A stretch of DNA of 64,000 nucleotides from JAGWBF01 sp965116325 (GTDB lineage Bacteria; Chloroflexota; Dehalococcoidia; Lucifugimonadales; JAGWBF01). The stretch lies in NCBI GenBank assembly GCA_965116325.1, contig OZ220675.1, forward strand, positions 682,001-746,000, written 5' to 3'. The notes below the pieces were generated by a model. It was not told where the DNA came from. It was given only the letters and a program-made list of their open reading frames with translations, and ran no database searches. A program made the translations under genes and the position numbers. Below are positions 43,259 to 51,443 of the stretch, in pieces; positions within the stretch are counted from its first letter, which is position 1; each line of letters starts with the position of its first letter.

Positions 43259-43316
43259 TTGACTCTCGAATGGAGATTACTTAGACTAGCTGATGGTGCG
43301 GATTTTCCCCAGGCAT

Positions 43317-43394
43317 GGTGAGCGTAGCCAAGGGGTCCAAGGCGCCTGACTGTGGCTCAGGAGATCGTGGGTTCGAATCCCACCGCTCACCCCA
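43317..43394 (+). tRNA. tRNA-His (anticodon GTG)
   Basis: G-1 at 43317 pairs with C73 at 43391, the tRNA-His hallmark. The acceptor GTGAGCG (43318-43324) pairs with CGCTCAC (43384-43390). The anticodon loop is CTGTGGC-like with GTG, and the T arm GTGGGTTCGAATCCCAC. CCA is encoded at 43392-43394. Confidence 0.97.
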
Positions 43395-43436
43395 ACCGGA
43401 AACCTGCACCGGCATCCAATAGCCAGGCTTAAGAAC

Positions 43437-43512
43437 GCGTCCGTAGCTCAATGGATAGAGCACTGGGCTTCGGACCCAGGGGTTGCGGGTTCGAGTCCTG
43501 CCGGGCGCGCCA
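43437..43512 (+). tRNA. tRNA-Arg (anticodon TCG)
   Basis: Acceptor GCGTCCG pairs with CGGGCGC (one G-T). The D arm is AGCTCAATGGATAGAGC. The anticodon loop CTTCGGA has TCG at its centre, and the T arm is GCGGGTTCGAGTCCTGC. Discriminator G and CCA are at 43509-43512. Confidence 0.97.
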
Positions 43513-43553
43513 AAGCTGGAAACTCTGCTCCCGGACCGCAGGGAGTGGGGCTG

Positions 43554-44198
43554 CTACATACCTACCAGGTACTTGATCTGGGCGATGGCCGCATCGAGAT
43601 CGTTGTTCACCACTACGGGATCCCCGTTCTCCCTGGCCATAGACAGGATGGCTTCCTGGAGCTCAGCCAAGCGCTGACTCTGCTCATCCGAAAGGGCCCT
43701 CTTGGCGTGGTTCTGGCTGTGGGCCCGCTCGGTCAGCTCAGCCCGGTCGGGTACGTCGAGGATGCACATCACGTCGGCTCCCAGGGAAGCCGGGTCAAGT
43801 ATCCCCGGGATGAAGTGGCTTCCTTCCACTACCATCCCTATGCCTTCCCGGCTTGCCCTTCTGATGCACGACTCTATGGAAGGCTTGAGCAGCAAGCTCT
43901 GCTGAATAGCACCTTCCAGCAGGCGGCTCCTGCCGTTGGTGACCCCGTTATAGAGGGCTTCGCAGGCATCGTAGGTGTGTCTCTGGAGGAGCAGGTTATC
44001 CTTCTCTGGCAACAGGTGTGCGATTGACGACCGGATGAACCCCGTGCTCAGGTGGTGGGACAACCCCAACTCCTTCATCAGGAGGTTGCCTATGGTTGTC
44101 TTGCCGGTGCCTGAAGCTCCTCCAAGGAGAATGATGGGAGGGCTGGCGTGAGGACCCCGGGAGGAGGGTCCTGTTTTCGTAGCGTGTGGGTCCTGCAT
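43554..44198 (-). CDS. 2-phosphoglycerate kinase-like P-loop kinase
   Basis: 214 residues. The P-loop GGASGTGKTT is at 26-35, followed by LGLSHHLSTGFIRSSIAHLLP and LLQRHTYDA, the pattern of 2-phosphoglycerate kinase (2PGK) domains, which lead to cyclic 2,3-diphosphoglycerate in some archaea. VVEGSHFIPGIL is the later substrate block. Bacterial homologs of this size exist, but their role is often unproven. The N-terminal 20 residues are low complexity. It is transcribed away from the sdh operon; the gap between them holds a clear promoter for sdh. Confidence 0.75.
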   Translation of the reverse strand: MQDPHATKTGPSSRGPHASPPIILLGGASGTGKTTIGNLLMKELGLSHHLSTGFIRSSIAHLLPEKDNLLLQRHTYDACEALYNGVTNGRSRLLEGAIQQSLLLKPSIESCIRRASREGIGMVVEGSHFIPGILDPASLGADVMCILDVPDRAELTERAHSQNHAKRALSDEQSQRLAELQEAILSMARENGDPVVVNNDLDAAIAQIKYLVGM

Positions 44199-44352
44199 CC
44201 TCTAACCCCAGTGTCTGCTAGAAGGGTATGAATAGCTACGTCGAGAACGGATACAGTGCGGGAGTGTACTATCCATTGATATGCATGTCAAGTTGGGCCG
44301 CTCTGAGCAGCCTCTGAGGGGATTTGTAGCTACGCTGAAGGGGCTTCGTCGA

Positions 44353-44381
44353 TTGACAGCTATGGGGGCCAAATCTATAAT
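44353..44381 (+). promoter_or_regulatory. Perfect consensus sigma-70 promoter for sdhABE
   Basis: TTGACA at 44353-44358, a 17-bp spacer and TATAAT at 44376-44381: both hexamers and spacing are exact. Transcription would start near 44388, which rules out the in-frame ATG at 44381 and supports 44432 as the sdhA start. Confidence 0.85.
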
Positions 44382-44431
44382 TGGCACACTGCCCATTCTC
44401 CGGGAAGGCAACTTCACTCCAAGGGGCTCCG

Positions 44432-46102
44432 ATGCCATACCATGATGTCATTGTAGTCGGCGGTGGGCTGGCAGGGATGCGGGCCGCCATCGCTGCCAAG
44501 GCAGCGGGGGTAGATGTGGGGCTGGTGTCCAAGATCCATCCTCTTCGCAGCCAGTCATCCGGCGCGCACAGCGGTATAAACGCCGCCATCAAGCCCAGCG
44601 ACTCCTGGCAGGCCCACGCGGAAGACACGATCAAGGCCGGCGCATATCTGGCCGACCAGGACATCGTCGAAACTATGTGTCAGGATGCACGTCAAGATGT
44701 GATCCTGCTGGAGCACATGGGTGTGCCTTTCAGCAGGGACCAAGATGGCATGATCGATGTGATGCCTTTCGGAGGCTCCTCTCAGCCCCGTACCTGCTAC
44801 GTAGGCGATTCTGCAGGGCACATCGTTCTTCAGGTGCTCTATGAGAACATCGTGCGCATGGGCATAGCCACCTACGACGAATGGACTGCCACATCCCTTA
44901 TGGTGGCAGACGGCGCCTGCTACGGAGTCACCGCCTATGACCTCGCCTCCGGCAAACTGGAGGCACTGAACGCCAGGTCCACTGTCCTGGCTACGGGCGG
45001 GATCGGCAGGCTCTTCGCCACCAGCACATCCGCCTTCTTCGCTACCGCCGACGGTGTAGGGATGGCCTACCGGGCCGGCGTGCCTTTGATGGACATGGAG
45101 ATGGTCCAGTACCACCCGACCACCTTAAAGGGGAAGGGACTTGTTGTCAGCGATGCTGCCCGGGGAGAAGGCGCCTACCTGGTTAACTCAGCAGGCGACC
45201 GGTTTATGTCGAGCTACTCCACCGATGGTGACCGGGCACCCGAGCTTGAAGCAAGGGAAGTGTGTACCCAAGCCATCGATACGGAGATACGAGAGGGCCG
45301 GGGCGAGGACGACTGCGTTTTCCTGGATTTCCGTCACTTGGACCATGACCGCATCGAGGACAGGCTTCCCGAAACCAAGTTCCTGGTGAAGACCTATCTC
45401 GGGCTGGACATCACCAAGGACTTGGTGCCGGTACAGCCTGCTGTCCACCGCCCCGTCGGGGGCATACAAGTGGACGTCCAGGGCGCAACCGGCACGGCAG
45501 GCCTGTACGCTGTCGGCGAAGCTGCCTGTTCAGGCGCTCACGGTGCAGGGAGATTGGGCGGAAACTCCATGCTGGATTGCATAGTCTTCGGCAGGAGAGC
45601 GGGCGAAGCAGCAGCCAGCAACTCCCGTGCCGGAGGCAAAGCCGAAGTCCCCGCAGATCTGCTGGCCCAGCAGGTAGAGCAAGCCCAAGGCCTGTCCGCC
45701 AGGGCGGGAAGCTCGGACTCGATAGGCTCCCTTCGAAGGGAGCTGAACCAGACCCTGCAGCCCAGCATGGGAGTGCGCCGGGATGGCGCATCCCTGGAGG
45801 CAGCGGTCAGCGCCGTCAAAGGCTTGAAGGAGCGGTACCAGGGAATTGCAGTGCCCAACGTAGGCGGGGCATACAATCCATCCCTGCCCACCTACCTTGA
45901 GCTGGGCAATATGCTCGACGCTGCCCACGTCATGCTCACATCCGCCGTCGCCCGCCAGGAGAGCCGAGGTGCCCACCAGCGCAGCGACAAGCCTGACAGG
46001 GACGATGCCAACTGGCTGCAGCATACCGTAGCCGTCAGCGGCCCGGACGGGCCGCAGGTATCTACCAAGGCCGTCACCATCACCCAGTGGCAGCCTTCGT
46101 AG
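44432..46102 (+). CDS. sdhA: Succinate dehydrogenase/fumarate reductase flavoprotein subunit
   Basis: 556 residues. HDVIVVGGGLAGMRAAIAA binds FAD, YHPTTLKGKGLVVSDAARGEG is the dicarboxylate site, and AGRLGGNSMLDCIVFGRRAG the C-terminal FAD contact. The usual covalent-FAD histidine motif RSHT is replaced by RSQSSGAHSG, so the flavin may be non-covalent. AAGGGG precedes the ATG, downstream of the consensus promoter. The Fe-S and HdrB-like subunits follow in order. Direction (succinate oxidation or fumarate reduction) cannot be told from the sequence. Confidence 0.92.
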   Translation: MPYHDVIVVGGGLAGMRAAIAAKAAGVDVGLVSKIHPLRSQSSGAHSGINAAIKPSDSWQAHAEDTIKAGAYLADQDIVETMCQDARQDVILLEHMGVPFSRDQDGMIDVMPFGGSSQPRTCYVGDSAGHIVLQVLYENIVRMGIATYDEWTATSLMVADGACYGVTAYDLASGKLEALNARSTVLATGGIGRLFATSTSAFFATADGVGMAYRAGVPLMDMEMVQYHPTTLKGKGLVVSDAARGEGAYLVNSAGDRFMSSYSTDGDRAPELEAREVCTQAIDTEIREGRGEDDCVFLDFRHLDHDRIEDRLPETKFLVKTYLGLDITKDLVPVQPAVHRPVGGIQVDVQGATGTAGLYAVGEAACSGAHGAGRLGGNSMLDCIVFGRRAGEAAASNSRAGGKAEVPADLLAQQVEQAQGLSARAGSSDSIGSLRRELNQTLQPSMGVRRDGASLEAAVSAVKGLKERYQGIAVPNVGGAYNPSLPTYLELGNMLDAAHVMLTSAVARQESRGAHQRSDKPDRDDANWLQHTVAVSGPDGPQVSTKAVTITQWQPS

Positions 46103-46144
46103 AGCCTTCCCCACTCAAGCAGAACTTCTAGAAGGGACGCTTCC

Positions 46145-47101
46145 ATGGAAATAACGCTGAAGTTTTACAGGTTCAGCCCCGGCAACGGCAGCAAAGGGGA
46201 CTTCCAGGAGTATTCCCTGGAGATCGACGAAAGCGCCACGGTGCTGGATGCCCTGATGCAGATCAAGGAAGACCAGGACAGCACCATAGCCTTCCGGGGA
46301 AGCTGTCGTAACGGGTTCTGCGGCGACTGCACCATGCGTATCAGCCGCCGCAACCGGATGGCTTGCTCCACCACGGTAGGGGCTGCCCAGAACGAAGGCA
46401 CCATCACCGTCGAGCCGGTGCGCCTGATTACCACAACCAAGGACATGATGTACGACCTGGACTTTTGGGTCTACGACAAGTACAAGGCTGTGGAGCCATG
46501 GGTCGAGACCGACCAAAAGGCCCCCGACAAGGAACACGTTGTGTCCAACAAGGTGGTCCAGGACCTGCGCAAGGTCATGAGTTGCACCATGTGCTGGCTG
46601 TGCGACGAAGGTTGCAGCACCATGGTGGTGGACCGAAAGTTCGTGGGACCCCTGGCCTTGACCAAGGCCTACAGGTCGGTGTTCGACCCGCGGGACAACC
46701 GGACGGAAGCCCGCCTGAAGAACCTGAGCGAAAAGAACGGCATGTGGGACTGCTGCCACTGCTATGAGGCAAGCGAGCATTGCCCCAAGGGCATCGACCC
46801 CACCGAGCGGATTTTCGCCCTGCGCAACAAGGCCATCAAGGTCAATGCAGGCATCCCCACAGTCCGCAACCACTACCGCAGTTTTGCCAAGTCAGTCAAG
46901 AGCCACGGTTGGCTGGACGAAGCCCGTCTGGCCATCGAGACCGAAGGGCTGACAAACATAAAAGGCCAGCTCAAGCAGGTCCCCCTGGCCCTAAAGGCGT
47001 TCCGTAAAGGCAAGAGGCCTCTTCCCTACTTCCTGCACGAGAAACGGGAGGGGCGAGACCGCATCAAGCGCATCTTCGAGAAGTGGGAGGAGAATGAATA
47101 A
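46145..47101 (+). CDS. sdhB: Succinate dehydrogenase/fumarate reductase iron-sulfur subunit
   Basis: 318 residues, longer than the usual 240. The N-terminal ferredoxin-type [2Fe-2S] site is CRNGFCGDCTMR with a later C in RRNRMACST. The C-terminal part has CTMCWLCDEGC for a [4Fe-4S] cluster and CCHCYEASEHCPKG for the next. About 80 residues past the last cluster are extra and basic (KAFRKGKRPLPYFLHEKREG). It passes electrons from SdhA to the third subunit. AGAAGGGA precedes the ATG. Its TAA overlaps the next ATG by one base (TAATG), so coupling is likely. Confidence 0.93.
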   Translation: MEITLKFYRFSPGNGSKGDFQEYSLEIDESATVLDALMQIKEDQDSTIAFRGSCRNGFCGDCTMRISRRNRMACSTTVGAAQNEGTITVEPVRLITTTKDMMYDLDFWVYDKYKAVEPWVETDQKAPDKEHVVSNKVVQDLRKVMSCTMCWLCDEGCSTMVVDRKFVGPLALTKAYRSVFDPRDNRTEARLKNLSEKNGMWDCCHCYEASEHCPKGIDPTERIFALRNKAIKVNAGIPTVRNHYRSFAKSVKSHGWLDEARLAIETEGLTNIKGQLKQVPLALKAFRKGKRPLPYFLHEKREGRDRIKRIFEKWEENE

Positions 47102-47982
47102 TGGCATATGCATTCTTCCCGGGCTGTGTTTCCAAGGGTGGATGTCCTGAGCTATACCCGGCTGCCAAGATGGTAGCCGACAAGCTGAACATCGAGTTGG
47201 TGGAGCTAACGGACGTGGGTTGCAGTGGCGCCGGTGTGCTGAGCCAGGAGGTCTCCGACCCTGTCAACGCCCGCACCCTGGCCAAGGTGGAAAAGATGGG
47301 CATGACCATGATGACCATCTGCAGCACCTGCCAGGGCACCTTCACGCAAGCCAATCACCGTCTGCAGTCCGATCCCGAGTACCGCGACCGCATCAATCAA
47401 GACTACCTGGCATCCGAAGGCCTCAGGTACGACGGCACCGTGGAAATCAAGCACTTCTTGTGGATCCTGGATGAAGAGTACGGGCTGGACAACCTGAAAG
47501 GCTTGGTTGTCCACCCGCTGGAAGGCCTTAAAGTGGCGCCCTTCTATGGATGCTACCTGCGCCGGCCACCGGAGCTGATGGTCCCCAAGGGATTCGAAGG
47601 ACGCAAGACGGTCCTGGAAAAGACCATCGAGTCCCTCGGCGGCGAGGTGGTGAACACCTCGGGCAAGGGCAAGTGCTGCGGCTTCCCCATACTTTCTTCC
47701 AGCGAAGAAAACTCCCTGGCCATGTGCGGCGACCACACCCTGGAGGCCAAGGACAAGGGAGCGAACTGCATGGTAACTCCTTGCCCTCTCTGCCACCTGG
47801 AGCTGGACGGCAAACAGGATGATGCAGCAAGGCACAAGAAGCAGGACATCGACCTCCCGATCCTTCACCTTCCCCAGATGGTAGGGCTGGCCCTGGGCTT
47901 CTCGCCAAGGGACATGGGCCTGAATAAGCACCTGGTGTCGACCGACGAGATCGTCAACATACTGGAGGGTGTAAGGGCCTAG
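47101..47982 (+). CDS. HdrB/SdhE-like subunit of a non-classical succinate dehydrogenase
   Basis: 293 residues with two CCG (cysteine-rich) domains. The first holds FFPGCVSKGGCP, CSGAGVLSQE and CSTCQGTF. The second holds FYGCYLRRP, KGKCCGFPILSSSEE and TPCPLCHLELD. This is the heterodisulfide-reductase B type, seen as the SdhE/type-E membrane-associated subunit in archaea and some bacteria. It replaces the classical cytochrome b anchor, of which none is seen here. It would pass electrons to quinone or another carrier with a CCG iron-sulfur cluster. It is directly coupled to sdhB. Confidence 0.9.
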   Translation: MAYAFFPGCVSKGGCPELYPAAKMVADKLNIELVELTDVGCSGAGVLSQEVSDPVNARTLAKVEKMGMTMMTICSTCQGTFTQANHRLQSDPEYRDRINQDYLASEGLRYDGTVEIKHFLWILDEEYGLDNLKGLVVHPLEGLKVAPFYGCYLRRPPELMVPKGFEGRKTVLEKTIESLGGEVVNTSGKGKCCGFPILSSSEENSLAMCGDHTLEAKDKGANCMVTPCPLCHLELDGKQDDAARHKKQDIDLPILHLPQMVGLALGFSPRDMGLNKHLVSTDEIVNILEGVRA

Positions 47983-48004
47983 GCCTTCTCCAGCCTGTCC
48001 CTTT

Positions 48005-48103
48005 CTATAGGGGCAGCCCCTGGGACCGGCACATCACCAGCATCGCCAGGAGCAGGAGCGCCCCCGCCAAGCCGGCGATCAGGAACCACTGGTGCAGCTG
48101 CAT
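48005..48103 (-). CDS. Possible 32-residue single-pass membrane protein
   Basis: Too short for usual gene calling. An ATG at 48103 (minus strand) opens MQLHQWFLIAGLAG and runs through one hydrophobic helix (ALLLLAMLVM) to CRSQGLPL and TAG at 48005. AAGGG lies 5-6 bases before the ATG. It sits in the 200-base gap between sdhE and the CocE gene, downstream of the CocE gene (both minus), so it may be the last gene of that unit. Helix plus charged end fits a small membrane-protein subunit or chance. Confidence 0.4.
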   Translation of the reverse strand: MQLHQWFLIAGLAGALLLLAMLVMCRSQGLPL

Positions 48104-48187
48104 ATCAGCCCTTGGGCCTTAGCACGCCTCTCTGCCTTCGTCCTCGGCGGTTTCCGTTCCCTCTGACCCACGGTCCCGAGGGCTTCC

Positions 48188-49951
48188 TCATTCCTTGGGA
48201 ATCACAGGTAGGACCAGATGGGAAGGCCATTGAGTCTCGTGGAAGATGGTCTGCAGGGCAGGCTTCAGCTCCGACTCTTCCGAAGGTTCGCGTCCCGTGT
48301 TGGGGTTGCGGTCGAAGCGGGGGAAATTGCTGCTGGAAACTTCGAGTCGAATGCTATGCCCCGGCAGGAACACGTTGCTGGTAGCCACCATGTCGATGGT
48401 GTACTCATAGACCTTGCCCGGCTCGATGAGGCTCGGCTCCGACAGAGAGTCCCGGTAGCGAGCCCGGACTATGCCATCGACCATGTTCCGGGTGCACCCA
48501 CAGGGGCTGACATCCACCAGCTTAGCGGTAAAATCGGTGTCGGCCGCGGAGCTGGAGGCGTACAACACCAGCGAGAGGGGGCCCGTAACTTCCAGGGCCG
48601 ATGTCATGGGCGAAGTGGTGTAAACCAGCACATCTGGCCTGGATTCGATCTCCTTCTGCTCGAAGGCCCCTCCCGGAAGGAAGCTATTGGAGCAGCAGAG
48701 CCCACCTCCCCTGGTCGGGACGGGGCACCGGGGATCGTACACAAACACATCCGGCGGTTCGGAGCCGCAGTCCTCTGTGGACAGGGAGCCATCCCCATCG
48801 GCGCCGTTGGCCCGACCTCCGCTGTGGAGATAGAAGTTGGTGTACAGGGTACGCGCCAGGGGCCATTCGTTTTCATCCCGCCAACGGTTTTCTCCCATGA
48901 CGAAGATGCGCACCGGGGGCTCGAACTCCAGGTTGTTTTCTATTCCCTTCAGCCATCGATCGAAGAATCGAAGGTGCTGGGCATTCATATCCTGGGCGAC
49001 GTCGCTGGCCATCAACCCGAAGTAGACATCCCCCGAAACATCGGGGCCGGGCGTAGCATGGTGCCAGGGCCCCACAGTCAGCCTCTGCCTGGAGCGGACC
49101 TCCTCAGTGAGACCATTCTCCCGCATTCCTCGGAAGTTGCGCAGGCTGCCTTTCAGGAAGATGTCGTGCCACCCGGCAATGTTGAACACCGCCACGTTCA
49201 AACGATGGTGCTGGTCTTCGATTCTCCAGGGCCTCCAGTAGTCGTCTGCCCGGCTGTGGGCTATCCAATCATAGAAGTAGTCCGCCAGTCCCCCCTGGAG
49301 ATGGGGGAAGTCCTTGGGAGGAAGGGCCCTGAAGCTCTCGTCCATGTCATCTATCGCCTCCAGGAGCTTTTCCCAAGTGTCCGCTGGGATATCCTTATTC
49401 CGGGATAGGTTCCCAAGGTTGGCCCTGGTCAGGGCGCTCAGGGTCCAGGACACGGCAAACCCCCATGCCATTGCCCCGCCCTGGTAGGTCCAGCCTTCAT
49501 GGTAGTCCGAGGCTGTAAGCCCCGGAGCAATTGCCGCTAGGGCCGGGTGGCCGCTCAGGGCGGCCAGCCACTGGGTGGCTCCCACATAAGAGCGCCCGAA
49601 CATCCCCACCCTTCCCGTGCTCCAGGGCTGGGACGCACACCAATCGACTGTGTCGTACCCATCCTCGATCTCGTGACGGAAGGGATAGAACTCCCCACCA
49701 GAGGAGTACCTGCCCCTTGTGTCCTGGACCACCACCGCATACCCGTGGGATGCCGCCCTGAGCGCGTCCAGGGCAGCCGTCCGGGCCGCGGGCATGTTCT
49801 TGTTGTAGGGTGTGCGCTGCAGAAGGACCGGGACCTTCGCACCGGAGTCGGGACGATAGACGTCGGCGTGCAGAACGACACCATCTCTCATTGGAATCGC
49901 CACGCCCACTTCGGTCTTTAACGTTGCGTTTTCTCCCATGAAGGTGGTCAT
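48188..49951 (-). CDS. CocE/NonD-family serine hydrolase (X-Pro dipeptidyl peptidase S15)
   Basis: 587 residues. The alpha/beta hydrolase starts with GVAIPMRDGVVLHADVYRP, the nucleophile Ser121 lies in GRSYVGATQW, and the C-terminal jelly-roll domain ends with FPRFDRNPNTG. CocE hydrolyses cocaine ester and others in the family cleave X-Pro dipeptides, amides or esters; the substrate is not known here. No signal peptide is seen, although some relatives are exported. The ATG at 49951 could alternatively be 49939. Confidence 0.92.
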   Translation of the reverse strand: MTTFMGENATLKTEVGVAIPMRDGVVLHADVYRPDSGAKVPVLLQRTPYNKNMPAARTAALDALRAASHGYAVVVQDTRGRYSSGGEFYPFRHEIEDGYDTVDWCASQPWSTGRVGMFGRSYVGATQWLAALSGHPALAAIAPGLTASDYHEGWTYQGGAMAWGFAVSWTLSALTRANLGNLSRNKDIPADTWEKLLEAIDDMDESFRALPPKDFPHLQGGLADYFYDWIAHSRADDYWRPWRIEDQHHRLNVAVFNIAGWHDIFLKGSLRNFRGMRENGLTEEVRSRQRLTVGPWHHATPGPDVSGDVYFGLMASDVAQDMNAQHLRFFDRWLKGIENNLEFEPPVRIFVMGENRWRDENEWPLARTLYTNFYLHSGGRANGADGDGSLSTEDCGSEPPDVFVYDPRCPVPTRGGGLCCSNSFLPGGAFEQKEIESRPDVLVYTTSPMTSALEVTGPLSLVLYASSSAADTDFTAKLVDVSPCGCTRNMVDGIVRARYRDSLSEPSLIEPGKVYEYTIDMVATSNVFLPGHSIRLEVSSSNFPRFDRNPNTGREPSEESELKPALQTIFHETQWPSHLVLPVIPKE

Positions 49952-50125
49952 GGTCTGCTCCTTTGAGATGAGGTGGCCAGTGGCCTATGCTGGGAAGTGA
50001 AGAGATGACGGCGTATTTTACACCGATATGAATGGTGAAGCTATCCCAAGTTGAAAATCCTGAAGGGGGCAGATATAATAACCGTGCCTGCCTGGGAACA
50101 CCTTGCACGGGACCAGCGGTTTGTT

Positions 50126-50200
50126 GCCGAGGTAGCTCAGAGGTAGAGCAGTGGACTGAAAATCCACGTGTCGTTGGTTCGATTCCGACCCTCGGCACCA
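50126..50200 (+). tRNA. tRNA-Phe (anticodon GAA)
   Basis: Acceptor GCCGAGG pairs with CCTCGGC. The D arm is AGCTCAGAGGTAGAGC and the anticodon loop CTGAAAA has GAA. The T arm is TTGGTTCGATTCCGA. Discriminator A, and CCA is encoded at 50198-50200. It is 4 bases upstream of tRNA-Gly, so both are probably cut from one transcript. Confidence 0.97.
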
Positions 50201-50204
50201 GCGA

Positions 50205-50279
50205 GCGGAAGTGGCTCAGTGGTAGAGCATCTCCTTGCCAAGGAGAGGGTCGTGGGTTCGAATCCCATCTTCCGCTCCA
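50205..50279 (+). tRNA. tRNA-Gly (anticodon GCC)
   Basis: Acceptor GCGGAAG pairs with CTTCCGC. The D arm is GGCTCAGTGGTAGAGC and the anticodon loop TTGCCAA has GCC. The T arm is GTGGGTTCGAATCCCAT. Discriminator T, CCA at 50277-50279. Confidence 0.97.
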
Positions 50280-50334
50280 ACCCACCACAAACATCCGCAT
50301 CCAAGTGCCGTCCCCCTTCTGATAGGCTCCAAAA

Positions 50335-50366
50335 GAAAAGCCCCCGTCGGACGGGGGCTTTTCTTT
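50335..50366. terminator. Bidirectional intrinsic terminator
   Basis: A 13-bp stem GAAAAGCCCCCGT / ACGGGGGCTTTTC with a CGG loop, T-rich on both sides. It can end the tRNA transcript on the plus strand and the dppBC-like operon on the minus strand. Confidence 0.92.
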
Positions 50367-50383
50367 GTCTGCGTTTGCTTAGC

Positions 50384-51397
50384 CTAGTACCGGATACCTG
50401 CTGCCCGGGCCTCCCTGGTCAGCTTCATCCAACGCCATCTCTGCAGGGGGTCGCTTACACCCCGCATCCATATCCCGAAGAGGTTGAAGCTCAGCGCCGT
50501 AAGGAAGATGGCTACGCCAGGCTCCACCACAACCCACCAGGCGCCGGTGATGTATTCCCGTCCCTGGTTGAGCATCAGGCCCCAAGACGAATCTGGGGGC
50601 TGAATTCCGAATCCAAGGAAGCTAAGGCTTGCTTCAGTCAAAATGATCCTTGGCACATCCAGCGCTCCCAAGGTAAGAACCGGGGTGATGAGGTTGGGCA
50701 ATACGTGGCGGACCAGAATCCTTCCATCGCTGCATCCCACCGCCCTCGCCGAATCGACGAAAGCCGTCTCTCTCAGCGACAGCACTACTCCTCTGGACAC
50801 ACGACAGTAGAGCATCCATCTACTTATGGCAAACACCAAAATGATGTTTGTGAAGCTGGCCCCCAAAATGTAAAGGATCATGAGGGCCATCAGGAGGGAT
50901 GGCACCGCCATGAACACATCAACTGTTCTCATGATGGCATCATCGAGGAGGCCTTTATAGTACCCTGCCACAAGGCCCAGGAAGACTCCGATGGCAGATG
51001 CTATGACCACTCCGGAGAAGGCCACCGCCAGAGAGATTCGACCACCGTATATGATCCTGCTGACCATGTCCCGGCCAAGGTGGTCGGTCCCCAAGAGGAA
51101 AAACCTGCTGCCTTCGGGATAGGCATCCCGAAGCTCGCCCTGCCGGTTTATGACAAGGTCATCGGACAATGGCGGTTCGTGGCGCAACAAGAGGGCTTGG
51201 TTGGATCCCGAACCATCGTCGGAGTATGGAGAAACCCATGGAGCGAAGATAGCCGAAACCACCACGAGGACGATGAAAATCCCTGCCAGCAGCGTAACCT
51301 TGTCGGACAGCAAGGACTGCACTAACGAGTGGTTATAGAAGGCTACCAGCTTTGCCGGTACCCCGGTATTCGCAGCAACCGTTCCGATCTGTCTCAT
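50384..51397 (-). CDS. DppC/OppC-type ABC transporter permease
   Basis: 337 residues. An N-terminal membrane segment precedes a loop with FFLLGTDHLGRDMVSRIIYG, the DppC/OppC mark. The EAA loop that contacts the ATPase reads ARAVGCSDGRILVRHVLPN, followed by later membrane segments. It forms a heterodimer with the DppB-like protein encoded just upstream (46 bases apart). The start at 51397 gives MRQIGTVAANTG. Neither an ATPase nor a binding protein is adjacent, but SBP-family-5 proteins of the matching kind are encoded at 19-25 kb. Confidence 0.92.
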   Translation of the reverse strand: MRQIGTVAANTGVPAKLVAFYNHSLVQSLLSDKVTLLAGIFIVLVVVSAIFAPWVSPYSDDGSGSNQALLLRHEPPLSDDLVINRQGELRDAYPEGSRFFLLGTDHLGRDMVSRIIYGGRISLAVAFSGVVIASAIGVFLGLVAGYYKGLLDDAIMRTVDVFMAVPSLLMALMILYILGASFTNIILVFAISRWMLYCRVSRGVVLSLRETAFVDSARAVGCSDGRILVRHVLPNLITPVLTLGALDVPRIILTEASLSFLGFGIQPPDSSWGLMLNQGREYITGAWWVVVEPGVAIFLTALSFNLFGIWMRGVSDPLQRWRWMKLTREARAAGIRY

Positions 51398-51443
51398 TCC
51401 TTACCCCGACTTCGGTTTCTGTCGCCCGCGACTTTAACCTGGA

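Noticed and set aside
50032..51325. Plus-strand open frames over the tRNA genes and dppC-like gene
   Set aside because: They read through two tRNAs and a terminator hairpin and lie antisense to a conserved permease.
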